Origin: Candidatus Heimdallarchaeota archaeon
Lineage (GTDB): Archaea > Asgardarchaeota > Heimdallarchaeia > Heimdallarchaeales > Kariarchaeaceae
Direction of reading: 5' to 3'
Assembly: GCA_027016475.1 (NCBI GenBank)
Contig: JALUTL010000155.1
Coordinates: 1 to 13,884 of the forward strand
DNA length: 13,884 nucleotides
This document shows, one piece after another, positions 6,991-13,884 of the stretch (positions are counted from its first letter, which is position 1; each line of letters opens with the position of its first letter). Under the pieces are notes generated by a model. That model saw only the letters and a program-made list of their open reading frames with translations. It did no database searches and had not been told where the DNA came from. The translations under genes and the position numbers were made by a program.

Positions 6991-7976
6991 TTAGTGAAAG
7001 GATTGAATTTCTTTTGGTGAAGCGAAGTTTTCTATGGCAGCTGATGGTTTCAAGAACATCTGCAACCTGTTCACCTTTAAGGTGGGCTATTCTTGAGGAG
7101 AGCCTCAATTCTCTTGTGGAAAATCTAATCGAAATGGGAACCCTTCATCTGGAAAAATATGAAACAGGCAGTAAAGCTACAGACCGTGAAAACTGGTCGT
7201 ATTGGGTAGGGGTGGATGCAGTCCGTCTGTATGACTTGATCCCAAGCCTTCCGAAAGTCACTGATCGTGTAAAAGTTACGGACACTGAACTTGAATCATT
7301 GTTCGCAAAAGAAATTAATCTTGCAGACCCCATAATGCACGACTTCGAGACATTGCTTGCATCAGGGCGATTGGATCACCCGCTATACCTGACAAAAAAG
7401 TTTGGCTCATACTTCTTCTTCGGTGATATTGTTCATCAAAGCGCACTTACTCGCCTATTCCACCTGTTGCTCGGCGCTCCGCCATTTTTTGAAGGATTGC
7501 CCAGCACAGTGCCACTATTTGGCGCTGTTTGGTTGCCGGTACTGCGACTTGCATTTCTTGAACTTCCACCGATGAGTGAGGAGCTTGCTTATGCATATCG
7601 ATCCAGTCTAGTACTTGTAGGCAACATCAATCATACCAAATCCTCTTTGCCATCTGATTGGATTGCCAATCACTTTGACGCCTTTCATTCTCTCTCCGAA
7701 GGTGTTGATATCGGCATTTCCGAGACCACGACCCACCGTATAGTGTGCACTTTGATTGTCCATACCTTGAACAACCAAATCCATATTGAGGAATGGTTGC
7801 ACTACTCCACCAAGCTTGCTGTTGTTCCAATAATTGAGCTTTATGAGCATCGCAAAGACCTCCAGAGTGATATAGTTGAGTATCTTTCCAACATTGCGAT
7901 AGATTATTCGCTGCTCTCACCAAAAGAGCAACAAAAGCTCAGAACTATACTTTCGGAGTTTCAAACCAATTTATGA
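6969..7976 (+). CDS. Protein of unknown function, 335 aa, last gene of the glycan locus
   Basis: I do not recognise a family. The ATG at 6969 lies within the end of the membrane glycosyltransferase gene (22 bases overlap), so the two are probably coupled. There is no signal peptide and no convincing membrane helix, apart from a moderately hydrophobic stretch (VPLFGAVWLPVLRLAFLEL, about 185-203). The first 70 residues, with LRWAILEESLNSLVENLIEMG followed by strand-like LHLEKYE, could be a winged helix. The rest is helical and ends in a charged SPKEQQKLRTILSEFQ helix. No catalytic motif was seen. Operon position suggests a part in the glycan pathway. Its 3' end overlaps the convergent nucleoside phosphorylase by 32 bases. 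Confidence 0.65.
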   Translation: MAKFKGLISERIEFLLVKRSFLWQLMVSRTSATCSPLRWAILEESLNSLVENLIEMGTLHLEKYETGSKATDRENWSYWVGVDAVRLYDLIPSLPKVTDRVKVTDTELESLFAKEINLADPIMHDFETLLASGRLDHPLYLTKKFGSYFFFGDIVHQSALTRLFHLLLGAPPFFEGLPSTVPLFGAVWLPVLRLAFLELPPMSEELAYAYRSSLVLVGNINHTKSSLPSDWIANHFDAFHSLSEGVDIGISETTTHRIVCTLIVHTLNNQIHIEEWLHYSTKLAVVPIIELYEHRKDLQSDIVEYLSNIAIDYSLLSPKEQQKLRTILSEFQTNL

Positions 7977-8751
7977 CATATGATTGAAGTGACGGAACTA
8001 ATGCCTTTAAGGCTTGGATGATCGCTTCCGAGGCAACTTCCTTGTTGGGGTGAACTTCTCCGTTTTCACTGATTTTGTCACTGGCTACCAGAAGCGAACA
8101 GATATCCATTCTGTAATGAACCCCTACTGAATATATCGATGAAGTTTCCATATCTATCGTGTGGACATTCAGCATTGAGTAATAGTTAATCTCTTTTTTT
8201 GATATAAAGAACGGGGCATCTGTTGACACGTTCGGCAGTTCATGGAAAGCAATTCCGTTTTCTCTCAACGCGTTTTTTACCACATTGGTAAGCTTTCCTT
8301 CTGGATTTTCAATATATGCCGATTCCTTTGCATAATGAAAGGATGTTCCTTCATCCCTTACTGAAAGTGAGGGGATAAACAAATCGCCAATTGACCTGTT
8401 TGATGCTGGCAGTAGTCCACAATATCCAGCCATAATGAATTGCCCAATGTTTGCCAATCGAAAGTATTCTATAGTTGTAGCAACAGCAGGGCCTCCAATT
8501 CCAAATCCTGACACAATGGCTATTCCTTTCGCCTTTTTTAACTTCCAACATTTTGCAAAGACGTCTTTCAACCTTTTCCCTTTGTAAGCCTTTGCAACCT
8601 TTTCCGCAATTTCCTGATCAAAAAGCAAAATGACAAGCTTGATTTGTTCCAATTGGGTTTGAACTTTTTCAGTCATCAGGTGAGTGTGCAAGACAAATGG
8701 CTTCTCCTTGTATTTGTTGCCTAATTGTGGAAACCCCATATCACAGTACAT
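7945..8751 (-). CDS. Nucleoside phosphorylase (PNP/UDP phosphorylase family)
   Basis: 268 residues, phosphorolysing a nucleoside to base and ribose-1-phosphate in the cytoplasm. Family features seen: GFGIGGPAVATTIEYF (82-97), the phosphate-binding glycine-rich loop region; AGYCGLLP (108-115) and GDLFIPSLSVRDEGTSFHY (122-140), the strand and base-pocket region; STDAPF (176-181); DMETSSIY (200-207), the ribose-binding M-E-T motif in the place of the usual MEA; and ASD (223-225), whose Asp is in the usual proton-donor position. It resembles uridine phosphorylase-like members more than trimeric PNP, but the base preference cannot be read reliably. ATG 8751 is used; ATG 8739 (MGFPQLGNKYKEK) also fits, since homologues tend to start with a fenced NKYKEK-like segment. 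It is divergent from the dehydrogenase gene with 49 bp between starts. Confidence 0.85.
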   Translation of the reverse strand: MYCDMGFPQLGNKYKEKPFVLHTHLMTEKVQTQLEQIKLVILLFDQEIAEKVAKAYKGKRLKDVFAKCWKLKKAKGIAIVSGFGIGGPAVATTIEYFRLANIGQFIMAGYCGLLPASNRSIGDLFIPSLSVRDEGTSFHYAKESAYIENPEGKLTNVVKNALRENGIAFHELPNVSTDAPFFISKKEINYYSMLNVHTIDMETSSIYSVGVHYRMDICSLLVASDKISENGEVHPNKEVASEAIIQALKALVPSLQSYVINWFETPKV

Positions 8752-8800
8752 CTACATTTGGATTGATAAGCCCATTCAATCTTGCACGGACAAGGGTGCA

Positions 8801-10495
8801 ATGAAACACGCCACCAAGCCAAGACTTCAAAAAATGGATGATATTTATGACATGATTACTATGGATACTATTGCAAAGGTACCTGAACCGAAAAATGAAC
8901 CGATTTTGGGCTATATGCCTGATTCACCTGAACTTGAAGCACTGAGAAAGGAACTTGACCGATTGAAAAGCATCACCGTAGACGTTCCTCTGGTTATTGG
9001 TGGAGAAAAAATCTATACCGAGAAGAAAGGAACGATGGTAATGCCTCACAACCATCAGCATATTCTCGGTAATTATTCCATGGCGTCTGAAGAACATGTC
9101 CTGCAAGCGATTGAAGCCGCAAAGGAGGCTAAAGAGGAATGGGAATCCTATGATTGGCATGATAGGGCTGCAATCTTCCTTAAGGCGGCAGATCTATTAT
9201 CAGGCAGGTGGCGGGCCACCCTCAATGCAGCAACAATGCTTGGCCAATCAAAGAACATTTTTCAGGCTGAAATTGATTCAGCGTGTGAGCTGATCGATTT
9301 CTTCAGGTTCAATACCTATTATATGCAGAAAATCTATGAAGAACAACCATACAGCCCCAAAGGAATGTGGAATACCATGGATTACCGTCCGTTGGAGGGA
9401 TTCGTTTTTGCAGTAACTCCATTCAACTTTACATCGATTGCAGGTAACTTGCCTACATCCCCCGCCATAATGGGAAACACTGTTCTTTGGAAACCGGCAT
9501 CCTCTGCAGTATATTCTGCCCATTTTTTGATGGAGCTTTTTGAAGAGGCTGGTGTGCCCAAGGGAGTGATCAACTTTATTCCGGGGCGGGGAGCTGAAAT
9601 CGGCCGCATTGTGCTTCCACATCCTGACTTGGGAGGCATCCACTTCACAGGTTCTACTGAAACCTTCCGGCAAATGTGGAAAGTCGTCGGAGAAAACATA
9701 GACCGATACAAGTCCTATCCTCGGATTGTCGGAGAAACGGGTGGAAAGGATTTCATCTTCGTTCACGAATCGGCCAATCCCGTTGAAGTTGGCGTTGCCG
9801 CTTTAAGAGCCGCATTTGAATACTGTGGGCAGAAATGTTCAGCTGCTTCACGGATGTATGTTCCTAAATCCCTATGGCCGAAAATTAAGGAATACATGCT
9901 GGAACAATTGAAGGAATTTAAGATGGGTGACCCTGAGGATGTAGAAACCATGATGAACGCAGTCATTGACCGCGAGGCATATGAAAAAATCACTTCTTAC
10001 ATCTCCTATGCCGAAGAAGCTTCCGATGCAACAATCATTACTTCTGGCAAGCCGGACAGTTCTGTGGGCTATTTCATACCGCCTACCATCATTGTAACTG
10101 AAAATCCCCGGTTTAGAACCATGGAAGAGGAAATATTTGGCCCTGTGCTGACGGTTTACCCATATGACAACGACAAATTTGATGAAACTTTGAAACTTTG
10201 TGACCAAACATCAATGTATGCGCTGACTGGCTCCATTTTTGCGAAAGATCGATCAGTAATTCGAAAAATGACTAAAGCACTCCGTCACGCGGCTGGAAAC
10301 TTTTACATCAATGACAAACCCACAGCAGCCGTTGTAGGCCAACAACCGTTCGGAGGGGCACGTGCGTCGGGAACAAATGACAAGGCTGGTTCATACCTGA
10401 ACCTGATACGCTGGGTATCCGTCAGGTCAATCAAGGAAACCTTCGATCCTCCCAAATCATTCTGGTATCCCTATATGAGATCCAATGACACATAA
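8801..10495 (+). CDS. pruA: L-glutamate gamma-semialdehyde dehydrogenase (1-pyrroline-5-carboxylate dehydrogenase), ALDH4 type
   Basis: 564 residues. It oxidises glutamate semialdehyde, formed from pyrroline-5-carboxylate, to glutamate with NAD(P)+, the second step of proline breakdown. The sequence follows human ALDH4A1 along its length: NEPILGY near the start, GLEGF-like PLEGFVFAVTPFNFTSIAGNL, LWKPASSA, FTGS, VGETGGKDF with the general base Glu312, EYCGQKCSAASRMYVP with the catalytic Cys346, EEIFGPVL, and AAGNFYINDKPTAAVVGQQP before FGGARASGTNDKAG. Length and spacing match this family rather than the short bacterial RocA type. The start is chosen at ATG 8801, with GGGTG just upstream and no overlap with the divergent gene. 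ATG 8861 (MDTIAKVPEPKNEP) fits the usual N-terminus equally well. No proline dehydrogenase gene is in the window. Confidence 0.93.
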   Translation: MKHATKPRLQKMDDIYDMITMDTIAKVPEPKNEPILGYMPDSPELEALRKELDRLKSITVDVPLVIGGEKIYTEKKGTMVMPHNHQHILGNYSMASEEHVLQAIEAAKEAKEEWESYDWHDRAAIFLKAADLLSGRWRATLNAATMLGQSKNIFQAEIDSACELIDFFRFNTYYMQKIYEEQPYSPKGMWNTMDYRPLEGFVFAVTPFNFTSIAGNLPTSPAIMGNTVLWKPASSAVYSAHFLMELFEEAGVPKGVINFIPGRGAEIGRIVLPHPDLGGIHFTGSTETFRQMWKVVGENIDRYKSYPRIVGETGGKDFIFVHESANPVEVGVAALRAAFEYCGQKCSAASRMYVPKSLWPKIKEYMLEQLKEFKMGDPEDVETMMNAVIDREAYEKITSYISYAEEASDATIITSGKPDSSVGYFIPPTIIVTENPRFRTMEEEIFGPVLTVYPYDNDKFDETLKLCDQTSMYALTGSIFAKDRSVIRKMTKALRHAAGNFYINDKPTAAVVGQQPFGGARASGTNDKAGSYLNLIRWVSVRSIKETFDPPKSFWYPYMRSNDT

Positions 10496-10538
10496 CCGAT
10501 TTTGAGATTGATGAATTCACCATTCTTGACACGATAAG

Positions 10539-10547
10539 TTAATAAAA
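10539..10547 (+). promoter_or_regulatory. Candidate TATA box upstream of the solute-binding protein gene
   Basis: TTAATAAAA is preceded by purine-containing ACGATAAG, a loose BRE/TATA arrangement. Initiation about 25 bases downstream would leave a leader of roughly 45 bases containing the hairpin at 10598-10613. The match is weak and rests on position. Confidence 0.25.
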
Positions 10548-10597
10548 CGATGATCAAATTGCCATTTGCAAGTTGGCTTTGTCCAATTTGCGTAATC

Positions 10598-10613
10598 TAT
10601 ACCAAGAGGTATA
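10598..10613 (+). promoter_or_regulatory. Hairpin enclosing the ribosome binding site of the solute-binding protein gene
   Basis: TATACC and GGTATA are perfect 6-bp arms around an AAGA loop, ending 3 bases before the ATG at 10617. The Shine-Dalgarno GAGGT (10606-10610) lies partly in the loop and partly in the 3' arm, so folding would hide most of it. This could tune translation; it might also be a chance palindrome or an operator. Confidence 0.5.
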
Positions 10614-10616
10614 ATC

Positions 10617-12431
10617 ATGAATCGAAAAACATATGTTTTATTGACCTTATTCGTGCTGGTAGCTTCAGCCGTGGCTGTGTCAAACACATTGGCAAACCCG
10701 GATCTGAACGAAAGCGTGTTTATCAGGTATGCGATGCCATATGATTATGATGAATATTCCGTCTTTACACAAGACTCATATGCAACCGCTCAATGGACAT
10801 CCGCAGTATATGCTGGATTGTTCAAAAGGGACAATGCTGCTGGCAGGGATTGGGTTCCCGACCTTGCCGCAGAAATGCCATCCAAGACTGGATTGGAGTA
10901 CACCGTCAAGCTGAAGTCTGGTCTCAAGTTCTCAACTGGAGGTTCCTTGACTGCAGATGACGTTATCTTCTCCTACAAAGTGCACGTAACTCCTTCAATT
11001 GATACAAATGGCTATCCAGTCTATTCCCAATACTTTGACAACGATTCGTTCGTCAAAATCGATGATACAACTGTCAAATTCACATTCAAGAAGCCTTATG
11101 CATTCGACGTTTCCCTCCTTTCTGGTGCAATCGTCGAGCAGGCTCACTTCAAAGAGAGATATGACAAATGTGTTGGTGGCGATGCCAATGCTTGTGTCTG
11201 GGACGCTGAAGACGGATCTGATGCACTTGGTGCTGGTCCATTCATGGTTGACAGCATTGACAATACAAACGAAGTTGTCACATTGGTGAAGAACCCCAAC
11301 TATTGGGATGCAGAAAACACCAAGGCTGACAAGATCATCTACACCAAAATTGCTGAAAAGGCTGCTGCCGTTTCTGCATTGGCTGGTGAGGACATAGACA
11401 TCATGGATTCCCAATATGTCCCTGATGTAGATGAATTCAACGATTTCGACAATATCCACAGAGAAGTTGTAAATGATCCTGCTCACCAAGAAATTTCATT
11501 GAACCACAAACACCCATACTTTGGCACTGGTGCTGGCATTGACGATGGTGATGACAGCGACAATGCAATGGATGCACTCTACATCAGACGAGCAATGTCC
11601 CACATTGTTGACAGAGAATTTGCAGCCAACCAAATCCTCCAAGGACTTGGTCAGCCTGCCGCCTCCACCATGCCTTCAGCATCACTTGGTTGGGATCCTA
11701 ATCTCAAGGCTGATCCATACAACGTGACAACCGCCAAAAAGCTGATGGAGATGGCTGGATTTGACTACAGCACCTTGACGGACAGCAACAACGACGGAGT
11801 CTATGAAACTTTCTTCTTTGAAATCACTGTCCTGTCACCCAACACCAATCCTGCAAGAAACCAATGGGCCGAGGCCTATGTGAAGGAATTGCCAAAGATT
11901 GGTATCGGTGTCAAGCAACACGTATCCACTGGCTGGGGTGACATCATCCCACGAACCTTCGGTGCAGACGATCCTCCTGACTTGTATGACAATGATGGTT
12001 TTGACATTCTCTTTGTTGGTTACGGATGGGGACTTGATTGGGATCCAACTGGTCTCTATGAAGAGGACTCATTCCTCCCATCAGGCGGTAACTTCTACAA
12101 CTATGTCAACCACACATTGGAAGAACTCATCCAAAACTATACAACCGCAACGGATGTTACACAGAGGAATGACTATGCAAAGGAAGTGCAGAAGGCAATC
12201 CACGATGACCTTCCAGTCATTCCAATCGTATATCCAAAGAGCCAATGGGGTTGGTTGAAGATCATCGAAGGTATCGATGGACTTCTTCTCTCAACTTCCA
12301 GCCAAGAGTGGAATGAAGTTTCTGCACCTGTCAGGTCAGAAGGCGGTTTCTTGCCAATCAATCCAGCTCTTGTATTCTTGGGTATCTTGACATCTGCCTT
12401 TGTTGCTACAATTCTGAGAAGACGTAACTAA
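10617..12431 (+). CDS. ABC transporter solute-binding protein, family 5 (peptide/oligosaccharide type), membrane anchored
   Basis: 604 residues. The signal peptide is KTYVLLTLFVLVASAVA with cleavage near residue 26. The SBP family 5 fold follows: PDLAAEMPSKTGLEYTVKLK (81-100) and LTADDVIFSYK (111-121), the family signature region, then KNPNYWD, IRRAMSHIVDRE and NPARNQWAEAY. Near the C-terminus INPALVFLGILTSAFVATI followed by RRRN is a membrane helix with a basic end, so the protein is held on the outer face by its tail, as in many archaea. It captures peptides or oligosaccharides for an ABC importer; no permease or ATPase gene follows in the window. ATG 10617 has GAGGT 6 bases upstream. The gene is rich in C-ending codons and AGR arginine codons, consistent with high expression. 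Ligand specificity cannot be read. Confidence 0.9.
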   Translation: MNRKTYVLLTLFVLVASAVAVSNTLANPDLNESVFIRYAMPYDYDEYSVFTQDSYATAQWTSAVYAGLFKRDNAAGRDWVPDLAAEMPSKTGLEYTVKLKSGLKFSTGGSLTADDVIFSYKVHVTPSIDTNGYPVYSQYFDNDSFVKIDDTTVKFTFKKPYAFDVSLLSGAIVEQAHFKERYDKCVGGDANACVWDAEDGSDALGAGPFMVDSIDNTNEVVTLVKNPNYWDAENTKADKIIYTKIAEKAAAVSALAGEDIDIMDSQYVPDVDEFNDFDNIHREVVNDPAHQEISLNHKHPYFGTGAGIDDGDDSDNAMDALYIRRAMSHIVDREFAANQILQGLGQPAASTMPSASLGWDPNLKADPYNVTTAKKLMEMAGFDYSTLTDSNNDGVYETFFFEITVLSPNTNPARNQWAEAYVKELPKIGIGVKQHVSTGWGDIIPRTFGADDPPDLYDNDGFDILFVGYGWGLDWDPTGLYEEDSFLPSGGNFYNYVNHTLEELIQNYTTATDVTQRNDYAKEVQKAIHDDLPVIPIVYPKSQWGWLKIIEGIDGLLLSTSSQEWNEVSAPVRSEGGFLPINPALVFLGILTSAFVATILRRRN

Positions 12432-12542
12432 AAGATATCATAAAATATCATATTAATTTACTTTACTTAAACTTCAATTTAGTACTTGTAGTTTGCAATA
12501 ATGAAATTGAAAAAGTGCAAATGGTTAAATTGATCTTTTCCT

Positions 12543-12547
12543 GAGGT
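12543..12547 (+). promoter_or_regulatory. Shine-Dalgarno site deciding the start at 12553
   Basis: GAGGT, 5 bases before ATG 12553, supports this start for the gene at the right edge, which has no stop inside the window. Confidence 0.6.
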
Positions 12548-12552
12548 AACAC

Positions 12553-13884
12553 ATGGTTAATTTATCAAACCAGATTTTCAAGGCACTAACTTTGGCTCTT
12601 CTTTTATGTTCTATTCTGTTTCCCGTATATGCACAGGAAAGTGGAGAGAATCAAGGTGCTTTGGGAGCACCGGAGATAACTGTTTCCGCATTTCCTCCGC
12701 ATTCATCGCATTTGACTGTCAAGTTGTATCAGGAGGAATATCTGTTTACCTTTGTGAATGGAACTTTGAGGCAGGCAGATCCATTGGGTGATATTTATAC
12801 CCCCGATCACTCTTTCATGTATGGTGAATTCAACAACCAAACTGGGAAATTCTTTTGGGAAAAGGTAACAGATTCCCTCGTAATGCCGTTTGAATACAAC
12901 TTCCAAGTTGATTCACTGGGGCGTGTTCACACAGTCTTTGTCACTGGAGATTATGAACTGTACTATGCGGTAAGGGGGACGGATGGAACCTGGACAGAAA
13001 GCAAAATCACTTCTTCAATCCTTTGGCGAGCTTGGGCTCCTGATATTGCATTGAACTCAAATAATGAACCACGCATTGTGTATGCACTAAGCTATGGGCC
13101 TGGGGCATCAACCTACTTTGGTACAAATTTAAATTTGACCGATTTTCGTTCCATTCATTATGCATACCTTGAAGATGGAACATGGAAGTTTGTTGATGTC
13201 ATGGAAAACAACAAGGAAGATGCAAAATCCTTCAACTTTATCCTTCCGCAGTACCCCGCAATTCATATACAGAACGAGACAACATTCATTGCTTTTAACA
13301 ACAAAGCTTTTCTTTCCCGTGAAAGCCAAGTGATGTTTGCCAGGTTTCCCGATAAAGGTATTGGGTACAACAAGGCAGAACATCTCTTTCCTAAAGCATA
13401 TCGACAAGACAATGTGGCTGGAACTCTCTCAAAACCGGTGATTCTGATCTTGAAAAACTCTGCATATATAGTGGGGGGTGCTTGGAGCACTGGTGGGCCA
13501 TGGTATGCCTACATTGAAGATTATACTGTCGATCCCATTCAGGACATAACACAGGCTCTCTCACAATGGGAATCCGACACATTTGATCTTAAATTGCAAA
13601 GCAGGGAAGTGAAAAAAGTGTCTGCTGTTTTGTCAGATACAACAGTTTCAATTGTGTGGGCTTCCTATTTCTTGTTTGATACCTCTCAAAACAGGTTCGA
13701 GAATGACATTCTTCTAACAACGGTGGACCTTTCAGAGGGCGATCCCTCTAAGTTTGACTTTTCGCCAATTACTGATACCGTTAACGTGATCCATGATTTT
13801 CCGAATGTTGTTTTGACAGAAAACAAGACGTTGGATATCTTTTCATTGAAATATTTTGAGAACAACAATACTCCTGTATTGGTG
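12553..13884 (+). CDS. Secreted beta-propeller-like protein, 3' end cut by window edge
   Basis: The frame is open for 444 codons from ATG 12553 to the last base, with no stop. The N-terminus is a signal peptide (QIFKALTLALLLCSILFPVYA, split here as QIFK and ALTLALLLCSILFPVYA) with cleavage near residue 27. Two stretches share a blade-like pattern: VHTVFVTGDYELYYAVRGTD then GTWTES (about 125-150), and EPRIVYALS then SIHYAYLEDGTWKFVDV (about 170-215). This history-of-use pattern (visible strand, h-Y-A, G-T-W) recurs in BNR/sialidase-like propellers. Sequons NQT, NLT, NET, NKT and NNT suggest N-glycosylation. No catalytic motif was seen. It lies 121 bases after the solute-binding protein gene and may form part of the same cell-surface set. 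Function unknown; a C-terminal membrane anchor may lie beyond the edge. Confidence 0.75.
   Translation, partial: MVNLSNQIFKALTLALLLCSILFPVYAQESGENQGALGAPEITVSAFPPHSSHLTVKLYQEEYLFTFVNGTLRQADPLGDIYTPDHSFMYGEFNNQTGKFFWEKVTDSLVMPFEYNFQVDSLGRVHTVFVTGDYELYYAVRGTDGTWTESKITSSILWRAWAPDIALNSNNEPRIVYALSYGPGASTYFGTNLNLTDFRSIHYAYLEDGTWKFVDVMENNKEDAKSFNFILPQYPAIHIQNETTFIAFNNKAFLSRESQVMFARFPDKGIGYNKAEHLFPKAYRQDNVAGTLSKPVILILKNSAYIVGGAWSTGGPWYAYIEDYTVDPIQDITQALSQWESDTFDLKLQSREVKKVSAVLSDTTVSIVWASYFLFDTSQNRFENDILLTTVDLSEGDPSKFDFSPITDTVNVIHDFPNVVLTENKTLDIFSLKYFENNNTPVLV

Noticed and set aside
8684..8800. N-terminal extension of the dehydrogenase
   Set aside because: It overlaps the divergent phosphorylase gene and lacks similarity to ALDH4 N-termini.
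10555..10590. Stem with arms CAAATT and AATTTG and inner GCCA/TGGC
   Set aside because: Large uneven internal loop and low stability; listed as chance in an A/T-rich leader.
11521..12258. Second-frame plus-strand frames inside the solute-binding gene
   Set aside because: Shadow frames within a gene with a strong family match.
12473..12511. TTCAATTT/AAATTGAA inverted repeat
   Set aside because: Eight A/T-rich base pairs over a 23-base loop, with no T-run after it; not a convincing terminator.
1..13884. CRISPR array, tRNA, rRNA or insertion sequence
   Set aside because: No regularly spaced repeats, cloverleaf-like sequence, rRNA signature or transposase motif was seen on either strand.

Overview
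The window reads as archaeal chromosome, probably from an uncultured lineage. Evidence: (i) secreted proteins with an N-terminal signal peptide, several N-glycosylation sequons and, in the solute-binding protein, a C-terminal membrane anchor ending in basic residues; (ii) an A/T-rich BRE/TATA-like element upstream of one gene and no recognisable sigma-factor promoters; (iii) a PIG-M/GT87-like membrane glycosyltransferase. An Asgard (Heimdall-type) origin is a guess from the overall look of the solute-binding protein and is not proven. No rRNA, tRNA, CRISPR array or insertion sequence was found.

Region 1-2460 (minus strand) is a decayed operon. In transcription order it holds a subtilisin-like (S8) secreted protease broken by a stop and two frameshifts, a 235-residue secreted protein of unknown function, and an ABC-2-type ATPase broken by a frameshift and a stop that runs off the left edge. 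Five lesions lie in about 2.4 kb, while none was seen in the remaining 11 kb.

Region 2461-2715 is a divergent control region with overlapping palindromes and a TATA-like box.

Region 2716-7976 (plus strand) is a tightly packed, mostly abutting or overlapping set: a GT2 glycosyltransferase, a nucleotidyltransferase-fold protein with an N-terminal winged-helix-like part, a coiled-coil/winged-helix protein, a class I SAM methyltransferase, a GT-C type polytopic glycosyltransferase and an unrecognised 335-residue protein. Together they look like a locus building or modifying a lipid-linked or surface glycan. The combination with coiled-coil/winged-helix proteins is the best candidate here for an undescribed system. 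Its arginine codon use differs sharply from that of the solute-binding protein gene.

Region 7945-10495 holds a nucleoside phosphorylase (minus), overlapping the glycan locus tail to tail, and a divergently transcribed ALDH4-type L-glutamate gamma-semialdehyde dehydrogenase (proline catabolism), with only 49 bp between the two starts.

Region 10496-13884 (plus) holds a family 5 peptide/oligosaccharide ABC solute-binding protein anchored at its C-terminus, preceded by a hairpin that overlaps its ribosome binding site, and then a secreted beta-propeller-like protein whose frame is still open at the right edge. A proline-catabolism enzyme, a nucleoside phosphorylase and a peptide-type binding protein side by side suggest a heterotrophic, peptide- and nucleoside-scavenging life.
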